A stretch of 64,000 nt of DNA from Streptomyces sp. NBC_01481 (lineage in GTDB: Bacteria; Actinomycetota; Actinomycetes; Streptomycetales; Streptomycetaceae). The translations under genes and the position numbers were made by a program. Shown piece by piece: positions 51,429 to 59,248 of the stretch. Positions within the stretch are counted from its first letter, which is position 1. Every line of letters starts with the position of its first letter. Where the stretch lies: the NCBI RefSeq assembly GCF_026339995.1, contig NZ_JAPEPT010000005.1:620001-684000 (forward strand), given 5' to 3'. The notes beneath the pieces were generated by a model. That model made no database searches, was not told where the DNA came from, and saw nothing but the letters and a program-made list of their open reading frames with translations.

Positions 51429-52727
51429 ATGAAGTTCTCCACCGCACGCCGACCGCTGTCGGTAGCTCTCGCATCCCTCCTCGCCGCCGGAGCGCTCGCG
51501 CTCGGCACGACCGGAGCCAGGGCCGATGTCCTCGGCTCGATGGAGGTGACCCCTGCCACCGGTACGGACACCAGCGGGGTCACGCTGACCACCGCCGGGC
51601 CTTGCCCCGCCGAGGCCACCAACCTCATTGTCTCCGTGGCCGGTTCGGGATTCCCGGCCGAGGGCCAGATCGTGGTGAGCAACTCGCCGCTCAGTGCCTA
51701 CACGACCACCGCGGGCGGCGGCATCGTGGTGCCGCTGACGCAGACGATGCGGGACTACGCCAGTACGGCGGGCTTCACCACGCTGCAGGGGCGCTACGAC
51801 TTCACGCTGACCTGCCGGGCCGCCTTCGGTTCGACGACGTACGGCGATTTCACCGCCCCCATGTGGTTCACGTCCAACACCGCCTACCAGAGCACCGCTC
51901 CCGCCGCCGCGACCACGACCACCCTCGCGACGGCTCCGGTGAGCCCGGTCGTCCAGGGCACAGCCGTGAAGCTGACGGCGACGGTGGCCCCGGCCGAGGT
52001 GGCCGGTTCGGTACGTTTCCTGGACGGGGCGGCCCAACTCGGCACCCCCGTCGCGGTGTCCGCGGGAGTGGCCACCCTGTCCACCACCGCTCTGGCGGTC
52101 GGCACCCACGCGCTGAAGGCGGAGTTCACACCGTCCGACCCGGCGGTGTACGGCTCTTCGGCCTCCGCGGCTCTGTCGTACACGGTCAAGATCAAGCCCC
52201 CGGCAGTCGTCACACCGGCGAAGGTGACCGGCACCCTCAAGGTCGGCTATACGGCCACCTGCACCGTGGCCTTCAGCGGCGCGACGTCGATCAAGTACCT
52301 CTGGCTCCGCGACGGCGCAGTGATCAGTGGTGCCATCGCGCGCACCCGCCCCCTGGTCGCCGCCGACTACAACCACAAGACCGCCTGCCGGGCGATCGCG
52401 GCCAACAGCACCGGCAGCACCACCTCGACCAGCCCGGCCGTGACCGTGGCTGCGGGCCCGGCGCTGAAGAACGTGACGAGGCCCTCGATCACCGGCACCG
52501 CCAGGGTGGGCTACCGGCAGACCGCCAGGCCGGGGACCTGGACCCCCGCGGCCACCACGTACAGCTACACCTGGAAGCGCGACGGGCGGACGATCACCGG
52601 TGCGACCCGCGTGACGTACTACCCGACCAGGGCCGACCGCGGCCACCTGCTCACCGTCACCATCACGGCCAAGCGCCCCGGATACGCCTGGGGTTACGCC
52701 ACCTCAGTGTCACGGAGGATCGGATGA
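51429..52727 (+). CDS. Secreted Ig-like repeat protein with the shared module
   Basis: 432 residues from ATG at 51429. Signal peptide LSVALASLLAAGALALGTTGARA, then the shared module (33-150 or so), one bacterial Ig-like repeat (ATAPVSPVVQGTAVKLTAT), then two copies of a repeat seen in surface proteins (VTGTLKVGYTATCTVAFSG...YLWLRDGAVISGA; ITGTARVGYRQTARPGTW...YTWKRDGRTITGA). There is no WxL end, sorting motif or membrane helix, so it is probably held by partner binding. ATGA overlap with the next gene. Confidence 0.8.
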   Translation: MKFSTARRPLSVALASLLAAGALALGTTGARADVLGSMEVTPATGTDTSGVTLTTAGPCPAEATNLIVSVAGSGFPAEGQIVVSNSPLSAYTTTAGGGIVVPLTQTMRDYASTAGFTTLQGRYDFTLTCRAAFGSTTYGDFTAPMWFTSNTAYQSTAPAAATTTTLATAPVSPVVQGTAVKLTATVAPAEVAGSVRFLDGAAQLGTPVAVSAGVATLSTTALAVGTHALKAEFTPSDPAVYGSSASAALSYTVKIKPPAVVTPAKVTGTLKVGYTATCTVAFSGATSIKYLWLRDGAVISGAIARTRPLVAADYNHKTACRAIAANSTGSTTSTSPAVTVAAGPALKNVTRPSITGTARVGYRQTARPGTWTPAATTYSYTWKRDGRTITGATRVTYYPTRADRGHLLTVTITAKRPGYAWGYATSVSRRIG

Positions 52728-53671
52728 CGGCACCGGTTGCGCCGGCCGACGCCGTGACCGCGGACGGCGCTCCCGTCCGCGGCACATCACCCGGCGGCCC
52801 CGCGCCGTCCGGCCGTCCGGCCGCCGGGCCCCGGCTGCGCGTCGTCAGCGCGGCGTTGAGCATCCTCGCCGCGCTGCTGCTCGGATTCGTCGTCGACGTC
52901 ACTCTCGTAGGCGACCTCCGGCACGCCCGCGACCGACAGGTCGACTACGCCGGCTTCCGCTCCGAACTGGCCAATGGCGTCGCGCCCATCGGCCGGTCCT
53001 CGGGCGGCGGCCTGGCGCCGGGACACGGCGCTGCGGTCGCTCTCCTCGACGTCCCCGTACTCCAGCTGCGCGAAGTCGTCCGCGAGGGAACCACGGCGCA
53101 GGACCTGGCCCGCGGGGCGGGCCACCGCCGGGACACCACCCTGCCCGGCCAGGCCGGAGTCAGCGTCATCATGGGCCGCCAGGCGACCTACGGGGGGCCC
53201 TTCCGGCGCCTGGAGGACCTGACAGCCGGGGACAGGTTCACCGTGACGACGGGCCAGGGGAAGCACACGTACAGGGTGATCGGCCCGCGCCGGGAGGGCG
53301 ACCCCCAGCCACCGGCCGTCACCGGGGGCCGGGGCCGCCTCACTCTCATCACCGCCGACGGCACGCGGTTCATGCCCCGCGGCATTCTGCGGGTGGACGC
53401 GGACCTGGTCTCGGACGTACAGCCCGCGCCGGCGCCCGCCGTTCCGTCCGGCGCTCTGCCGGAGGACGAGAAGCCGATGGCTGTGCAGCAGACGGCCTGG
53501 CTGCCGCTCGTGCTGTGGGGCCAGGGGCTGGTGCTGGCGGCCGCGGCCGTCGCCTGGGCGCACGCCCGCTGGGGCCGGCGGCACACCTGGGTGGTGGGCG
53601 TGCCACTGCTCGGCGCCCTCGGCCTGGCCGTCGCCGACCAGGCCGCGCTGCTCCTCCCCAACCTGCTGTGA
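52724..53671 (+). CDS. Sortase-fold membrane protein lacking the catalytic His and Cys
   Basis: 315 residues from ATG at 52724. An N-terminal helix (LSILAALLLGFVVDVTLV) is followed by a sortase-like domain aligned by EGTTAQDLARGAGH, LPGQAGVSVIMGRQATYGGPFRRLEDL and GRLTLITADGTRF. In sortases the first motif is GH(R/x)xTYGxPF and the second LTLxTC. Here the His is Arg (MGRQ) and the Cys is Ala (ITAD). A conserved Arg (RGILRV) remains. Two C-terminal helices follow. It therefore cannot act as a normal transpeptidase and may serve as a membrane scaffold. Confidence 0.8.
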   Translation: MTAPVAPADAVTADGAPVRGTSPGGPAPSGRPAAGPRLRVVSAALSILAALLLGFVVDVTLVGDLRHARDRQVDYAGFRSELANGVAPIGRSSGGGLAPGHGAAVALLDVPVLQLREVVREGTTAQDLARGAGHRRDTTLPGQAGVSVIMGRQATYGGPFRRLEDLTAGDRFTVTTGQGKHTYRVIGPRREGDPQPPAVTGGRGRLTLITADGTRFMPRGILRVDADLVSDVQPAPAPAVPSGALPEDEKPMAVQQTAWLPLVLWGQGLVLAAAAVAWAHARWGRRHTWVVGVPLLGALGLAVADQAALLLPNLL

Positions 53672-53726
53672 TCGCGCCTTCTGCGATCGAACCCTCTGTG
53701 ATCGAGCTTCCGTGATCGAGTCTCCG
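53668..53726 (+). repeat. Four short tandem repeats before pstB
   Basis: Units of 15, 15, 14 and 15 bases with core G(T/C)GATCG(A/C): starts at 53668, 53683, 53698 and 53712. The first begins inside the stop region of the sortase-like gene. Read through, the first three would encode xIxPS-type pentapeptides. They fill most of the 72-bp gap before the pstB GTG. Confidence 0.6.
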
Positions 53727-53743
53727 CCGAACAAGGACGTGCC

Positions 53744-54642
<899 letters not shown>

Positions 54643-54643
<1 letters not shown>

Positions 54644-54863
54644 GGTCCTGTCCGGCCGATCTTGCCGGGCTCGCGTGCCCTGGCACGCACTCCCCCGTAG
54701 CCCTTCGGGCACGGGAGGTGCCCCCACGCCGCGTTGCGTCAGTCGCCAACGCTCCGCGTGGGCTCTCCCCCTGCCTTCGGCGGGGGGACCCCCATCCTCC
54801 GGCCTGCAGCTGCACGCACCAGACCCCGCTCACTGATCCGGCCTGATCGACCGGACAGGACCT
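54643..54863. repeat. MITE-like intergenic repeat, copy 2
   Basis: 221 bp bounded by AGGTCCTGTCCGGCCGATC (54643-54661) and its complement with one mismatch at 54845-54863. The interior matches copy 1 (2143-2350): TTGCCGGGCTCGCGTGCCC, CTCTCCCCCTGCCTTCGGCG and ATCCTCCGGCCTGC. This copy has an extra segment (about 54690-54728) forming GCCCTTCGGGC. Again it begins at a stop codon, that of pstB. Confidence 0.7.
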
Positions 54864-54887
54864 AACCCCGCGTACGCGCCAGAGGCG

Positions 54888-55739
54888 TCATCCCATCTCG
54901 ACGGGAGCGCGCACCAGCGAGCCGTACTCGGTCCAGGAGCCGTCGTAGTTCTTGACGTCCGGGTAGCCGAGCAGTTCGTGGAGCGCGAACCACGTGTGCG
55001 AGGAGCGCTCTCCGATACGGCAGTAGGCGATGATCTCGCGGTCGGACGTGATGCCCTGGCGCGCGTACAGCTCCTTCAGCTCGTCGGCCGACTTGAACGT
55101 CCCGTCGTCGTTGGCCGCCTGCGCCCAGGGAACGTTGGCCGCGCCGGGTATGTGGCCGGGGACCTGCGCCTGCTCCTGCGGCAGATGCACAGGCGCCAGC
55201 TTCTCGCCCCGGTACTCCTCCGGGGAGCGTACGTCGACCATGCGGGCGGAACTCCCCAGGCTGTCCAGCACTTCGGCGCGAAGGGCGCGGAACTGCGGGT
55301 TCTCCTGCCCCGTTACCGCGAAGCCGGTGCGCGGGCGGTCCATGACCTCCTGGGTCAGCTCGCGGGCCTCCAGCTCCCACTTCTTGCGGCCGCCGTCGAG
55401 CAGCTTCACTCTGTTGAAGCCGCGCAGCCGCAGGATCCAGTAGGCGTACGCCGCGAACCAGTTGTTGTTGCCCCCGTACAGCACCACGGTGGTGTCGTCC
55501 TCCACCCCGGCCCTGCCAAGGAGCTGCCCGAGCGCTTCGCGGTCCACATAGTCGCGGCCGACGGCGGCGTGCAGGTCCCTGGCCCAGTTCCAGCCGACGG
55601 CGCCGGGAATATGGCCCTGCTCGTATGCCGAAGTGTCCTCGTCCACCTCGATGACGCGCACCGTCCCGTCGTCGAGGTGGGCGGCCAGCCACTCGGTGTC
55701 CACCAGTGTCTCGGGGTGGGCGTAGCCGCTGCTGCCCAT
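54888..55739 (-). CDS. Thiosulfate/3-mercaptopyruvate sulfurtransferase (two rhodanese domains)
   Basis: 283 residues from ATG at 55739. The N-terminal inactive rhodanese domain (VIEVDEDTSAYEQGHIPGAVGWNW) and the C-terminal active one (MVDVRSPEEYRGEK; HIPGAANVPWAQ) are complete. The catalytic loop is IAYCRIGERSSHTWFAL, with the persulfide-forming Cys. It moves sulfane sulfur between thiosulfate and thiol acceptors in the cytoplasm. It leads, with the two genes beyond it, into a sulfide/persulfide oxidation set. Confidence 0.93.
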   Translation of the reverse strand: MGSSGYAHPETLVDTEWLAAHLDDGTVRVIEVDEDTSAYEQGHIPGAVGWNWARDLHAAVGRDYVDREALGQLLGRAGVEDDTTVVLYGGNNNWFAAYAYWILRLRGFNRVKLLDGGRKKWELEARELTQEVMDRPRTGFAVTGQENPQFRALRAEVLDSLGSSARMVDVRSPEEYRGEKLAPVHLPQEQAQVPGHIPGAANVPWAQAANDDGTFKSADELKELYARQGITSDREIIAYCRIGERSSHTWFALHELLGYPDVKNYDGSWTEYGSLVRAPVEMG

Positions 55740-55773
55740 GGTCTTCTCCCTTCTCTCCGTGCTCTCCCTGCTC

Positions 55774-57126
55774 TCAGGCCTGTGGCGTCAGGTCCCCCAC
55801 CCCGCCGCTGATCACCGCCGTCACGGGGATGCCGACCCGGTCGAGCAGACTCGCCGCGATGGTCGCCCGGCGGCCGCTCCCGCAGACCGTCCAGATCTCG
55901 CCGTCCCTCGGCATCTCACCGAGCCGCCGCGGCAGTTCGGCGAGGGGCACGGCGAGCGTGCCCGGGATTCCGCCCTCGGGGCGGTCCGGCCGTACGTCGA
56001 GCACCCGCCGTTCGGCGATGTGTCCCGCCAGTTCGGCCACATCCGCGGTACGGAAGGAGCGCACCGGGCGGCCGGCGGCCTGCCAGGCGTCCACGCCACC
56101 CGCCAGATATCCCGCGACGTTCTCGTATCCGATCCGCAGCAGCTGCATCATCGCCTCGTCGGCCGCCTCCTCCTCCGGCTCCGGCAGCACCAGCGCCAGG
56201 CGTGCGCCGAACGGAACGACCTCGCCGACCAGGCTCGCGAAGCGGTCGTCGAGCTCGTCGCAGAGGGACCCGGGCAGATGGGCCGCGGCGAAGCTTCTGC
56301 GGTCGCGGCCGTCGACGAGCTGCACACCGCCCCCGACCAGCCCCTCCACCATGCCCGGCGTGAGCGGCCGTAGCTCGGGCCGCCCACCGAGCACCTCGGG
56401 ACCGGCCCGGTTGATCGGGGCCATATAGCGGTAGTACGCGGGATACGGCGGCAGCCCCGACAGCCGCTCGACGACGAACTTCTGCTCGTTCTGGATGGCC
56501 AGCGTCGGGTTGCTGCGCCGCTCGGCGCCCACGGTGGTCGTCCGGCTCCCGGACACCGGTCCGGCCGCGCAGGAGCTGCCCGCTCCGTGCGTCGGCAGCA
56601 CGCGGGTGGCGTCCGGCAGCAGCGAAAGCCGCCTCAGCGAACGGAACTGCGCCCTGGCCAGCTCCTCCGTACGGTCGTCACCGGAGAGGTCGGTACGGCC
56701 CGCGCTGCCGACGAGCAGGCTGCCTCCGGTGAAGACGGCCGTCGGCGCCAGGCGAGGGTCGTCGAACACGAGGTACGAGGTGTGCTCCGCCGTGTGCCCG
56801 GGCGTCTCCATCGCCCGCACGGTCGCGCCACCGACGACGATCTCGTCGTCCTCGGCCAGCGGCAGATGATCAAACGCGTACGGCGCACGGGCGGGCCCCG
56901 CCACAGTGGCGCCGGTCGCCGCGCGGACCTCCAGCGCACCGGAGACGTAGTCGTTGTGCACGTGCGTCTCCAGGACGTACCGGATGCGCACCCCCCTGGA
57001 CGTACAGGACTCCATCAGTCCCCAGCTGTCCCGCTGGGGGTCGACCAGCGCCGCCTCGTCGCCGCTGACGAGGAGATAGCTGCTGTCACCGAGCGACGCG
57101 GTGGTCATGATCTCGATAGCGCTCAT
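55774..57126 (-). CDS. Metallo-beta-lactamase-fold persulfide dioxygenase fused to rhodanese
   Basis: 450 residues from ATG at 57126 (SAIEIMTTASLGDSSYLL), with GAGGTGA upstream. The N-terminal half is ETHE1-like: LETHVHNDYVSGALEV (metal His/Asp), MPxHTAEHTSYLVF-type ETPGHTAEH, and LPTHGAGSSC. The C-terminal part holds rhodanese-like segments, one ending VLDVRPDRPEGGIPGT...WTVCGSGRRATIAA with an active-site-type Cys. ETHE1-type enzymes oxidise glutathione or other low-molecular persulfides to sulfite. Its neighbours supply the persulfide and remove the sulfite. Confidence 0.9.
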   Translation of the reverse strand: MSAIEIMTTASLGDSSYLLVSGDEAALVDPQRDSWGLMESCTSRGVRIRYVLETHVHNDYVSGALEVRAATGATVAGPARAPYAFDHLPLAEDDEIVVGGATVRAMETPGHTAEHTSYLVFDDPRLAPTAVFTGGSLLVGSAGRTDLSGDDRTEELARAQFRSLRRLSLLPDATRVLPTHGAGSSCAAGPVSGSRTTTVGAERRSNPTLAIQNEQKFVVERLSGLPPYPAYYRYMAPINRAGPEVLGGRPELRPLTPGMVEGLVGGGVQLVDGRDRRSFAAAHLPGSLCDELDDRFASLVGEVVPFGARLALVLPEPEEEAADEAMMQLLRIGYENVAGYLAGGVDAWQAAGRPVRSFRTADVAELAGHIAERRVLDVRPDRPEGGIPGTLAVPLAELPRRLGEMPRDGEIWTVCGSGRRATIAASLLDRVGIPVTAVISGGVGDLTPQA

Positions 57127-57157
57127 ACCGTCACCTCTGCTCACTGCCCGGGGGCGC

Positions 57158-58252
57158 TCATACGACGACCAGCTCGACGGATGCGACGGGGTTGCAGCCG
57201 TACCCGTGGGCGTTCCACGGCGCCCGGGACGGCTGGACGTGGCCGTGCTCGTCTGTTGCGCGGGCGAGCAGCCGGTACCGCCCGGGCCGCGCGGGCGTCC
57301 ACGGGCAGGACCATTCCCTCCAGGCGTACGCCCCGGCCGGCGCTCCGAGCACGGCGTCCCGCCAGCCCCCGTCGGTGTATCCCTCTTCGTCCTCGTACGC
57401 GGCTCGCACCTGGACCCGCCGCACCGGCACCCCGCCGCCGGACCAGGCGCGGCCCCGTACGGCTGTCTCATGACCGCGGCGTACGGCCGAGTCGGGCTCG
57501 GGCGAGGTGATCAGCGACTTGACCCTCAGGGTGGTCACGGGCCCGTCGGGGGTGCCTCGCGACGCCACGTAGACGTACTCCTCGGCCTGGAAGACGCCGG
57601 TGAAGGGCTCCGTGACGGCCCGCGCCCCGACCAGCCACTTCACATCGGCGACCGCGTACCGGCCGGGGACCACCAGGCGCACCGGCGCCCCGTGCTCGGG
57701 CGCCAGCGGCTCGCCGTTCATGTGCGTGGCGAGGAGCGTGTCCGGGTGGAGGGCCACGGCGAGCGGGAGGCTGCGCTCGAAGGCGGTCCGGCGGCCGTGC
57801 ACGGTGCCGGAGTCGGCTCCGGCGAAGACGACTTCGAGGGCCGTCGGCTGGATGCGCGCCCGGGCGGCGATGAGACGGAACGGCACGCCCGCGAAACGCG
57901 CGCAGCCGACCGCCCGTTGGCCCCAGGGCAGACCGGGCGGGCGGGGCATCATCAGGCTGCGGCCATTGCCCGCGCATTCCAGTACGACGTCGAGCTCCCG
58001 GCGCGGCATCGCCAGCAGCTCGTCGTAGCCGATGTCGAAGGGCGCGGCCACGGTGCCGCCGAGCCGCAGCCGCCACCGCCCGGGTGTCGTGCGCGGCACG
58101 CCGAAGTGATCGCGTACGAAGAAGGCACCGACGGGTGTGACCGGCTCGGCCAGCGCGGCCGAGGGCGTCTGCGCGTTGTACGGGTCAGCCGTCACCGTCT
58201 CGGGTGCCCAGGCCGTGGCGCCCGGCCCGCGGGGAATCGCCGATGCGGTCAT
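57158..58252 (-). CDS. Molybdopterin-dependent sulfite oxidase family protein
   Basis: 364 residues from ATG at 58252 (TASAIPRGPGATAW), with GGAAGG eight bases upstream. The SUOX fold shows in FFVRDHFGVP, the Mo-ligand Cys in VVLECAGNGRSLM, GVPFRLIAARA, and GAPVRLVVPGRYAVADVKWL. The C-terminal Mo-cofactor dimerisation domain is also present (VKSLITSPEP; WRDAVLGAPAGAYAWREWSC). There is no signal peptide, heme or Tat motif, so it is cytoplasmic or uses a partner. Expected to oxidise sulfite to sulfate, last step of the cluster. Confidence 0.88.
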   Translation of the reverse strand: MTASAIPRGPGATAWAPETVTADPYNAQTPSAALAEPVTPVGAFFVRDHFGVPRTTPGRWRLRLGGTVAAPFDIGYDELLAMPRRELDVVLECAGNGRSLMMPRPPGLPWGQRAVGCARFAGVPFRLIAARARIQPTALEVVFAGADSGTVHGRRTAFERSLPLAVALHPDTLLATHMNGEPLAPEHGAPVRLVVPGRYAVADVKWLVGARAVTEPFTGVFQAEEYVYVASRGTPDGPVTTLRVKSLITSPEPDSAVRRGHETAVRGRAWSGGGVPVRRVQVRAAYEDEEGYTDGGWRDAVLGAPAGAYAWREWSCPWTPARPGRYRLLARATDEHGHVQPSRAPWNAHGYGCNPVASVELVVV

Positions 58253-58357
58253 TGGCAGCACCTTCCGTCGGGCTCTTGGGGAGCACGGCGAGGGTTGCTT
58301 CCAGTATCACGTCCGGGGGTCGACCCCGCTCGGGGTCCAGCGGGAGGACCGTCCGCC

Positions 58358-58711
58358 CTAGGAGAGAGGAGCATGCACGGCGACGACGTTCCCTTGCGCA
58401 TCCACCGTGAGCGCGACCCGCTCGACCCTGTTCGTCGCGACGAGAACGACCCACACAATGCCCCACAGAAAACAGGTGACGAGGGTGAGGATGGCGTGCA
58501 GCACATGGTTCACCGGCTCACCGCGGACCAGAACCGCCTGAGTCTCGGAGCGGGACTCCACCCGCCATCCGCTCGCGATCCGCTGATTCACCGCCCAGTC
58601 GAGGATCAGACGCCGCCGCGCCTCATCGGGCACGCCGCCTTCGGACCCGAAGTAGCCGGGCGGCGGCTGGAGGGGCTCCCCCCACCCGGGTGACACCTTG
58701 CGGAGCTTCAT
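58358..58711 (-). CDS. Small membrane protein, 117 residues
   Basis: ATG at 58711 (KLRKVSPGWGEPLQPPPGYF) with GGAGGTGA six bases upstream. A basic soluble N-terminus is followed by one long hydrophobic stretch VNHVLHAILTLVTCFLWGIVWVVLVATN and a short C-terminal tail. No domain recognised. It may be a stress or envelope protein. It is separated from the sulfite oxidase gene by about 100 bases. Confidence 0.75.
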   Translation of the reverse strand: MKLRKVSPGWGEPLQPPPGYFGSEGGVPDEARRRLILDWAVNQRIASGWRVESRSETQAVLVRGEPVNHVLHAILTLVTCFLWGIVWVVLVATNRVERVALTVDAQGNVVAVHAPLS

Positions 58712-58828
58712 GGACTCACCTCCACACGTGCGGGGCCATGAGTCCAGCGTGCGTCGCGTGGCCGGTCGCAGCACCCCGAAATATGCTGGCGAAGGCAGGG
58801 AAAGTCCTGGATGAGGGAGATACGCGCC

Positions 58829-58903
58829 ATGGCAAAACGAGGCAATAAGCGCCGCGCCCGCAAGAAGAAGAAGGCCAACCACGGCAAGCGCCCCAACGCC
58901 TGA
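58829..58903 (+). CDS. 50S ribosomal protein bL37
   Basis: 24 residues from ATG at 58829, with GGGAGA upstream. It reads MAKRGNKRRARKKKKA followed by NHGKRPNA. This matches the short, Arg/Lys-rich bL37 of actinobacterial large subunits. It is too short for usual gene finders. Found by matching the known actinobacterial pattern; no other frame covers it. Confidence 0.85.
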   Translation: MAKRGNKRRARKKKKANHGKRPNA

Positions 58904-58969
58904 GCCGACAGTCACCGGCAGACCCCCGGGCAGCCGGGAGCGACCCAGTGGCCACTCCCGGCGCGGCGG

Positions 58970-59152
58970 TCACGCGGTCGGAACGTCCTCCACCCGCTCA
59001 CCCTCGGCCTGCGACGGCTCGGTCCTTGGCACGTCCGGGTGCACTTCCACGGCACTGCGCTCGCCTGGTTCGTCACGCTCGCCCTCGGCCTGCGAGGGGG
59101 TGTGCGAGTACAGCCAGGTGTCGTAATCCGATTCCGAGGCTCCGGTTTTCAT
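58970..59152 (-). CDS. Small acidic protein with internal repeat, 60 residues
   Basis: ATG at 59152 with GAAGGAGG five to six bases upstream, an excellent site. The protein KTGASESDYDTWLYSHTPSQ contains two copies of PSQAEGER (around residues 20 and 46) and is rich in Glu and Pro, so probably disordered. No family recognised. Confidence 0.7.
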   Translation of the reverse strand: MKTGASESDYDTWLYSHTPSQAEGERDEPGERSAVEVHPDVPRTEPSQAEGERVEDVPTA

Positions 59153-59248
59153 GACGGGCCTCCTTCACTCGCTCACCCCCATCCTCCACCTTCGCGCGTG
59201 GTTACGGCGAGGCGGACAGGAGCCGACCAGCGTTTTCTGACCTAGGGC

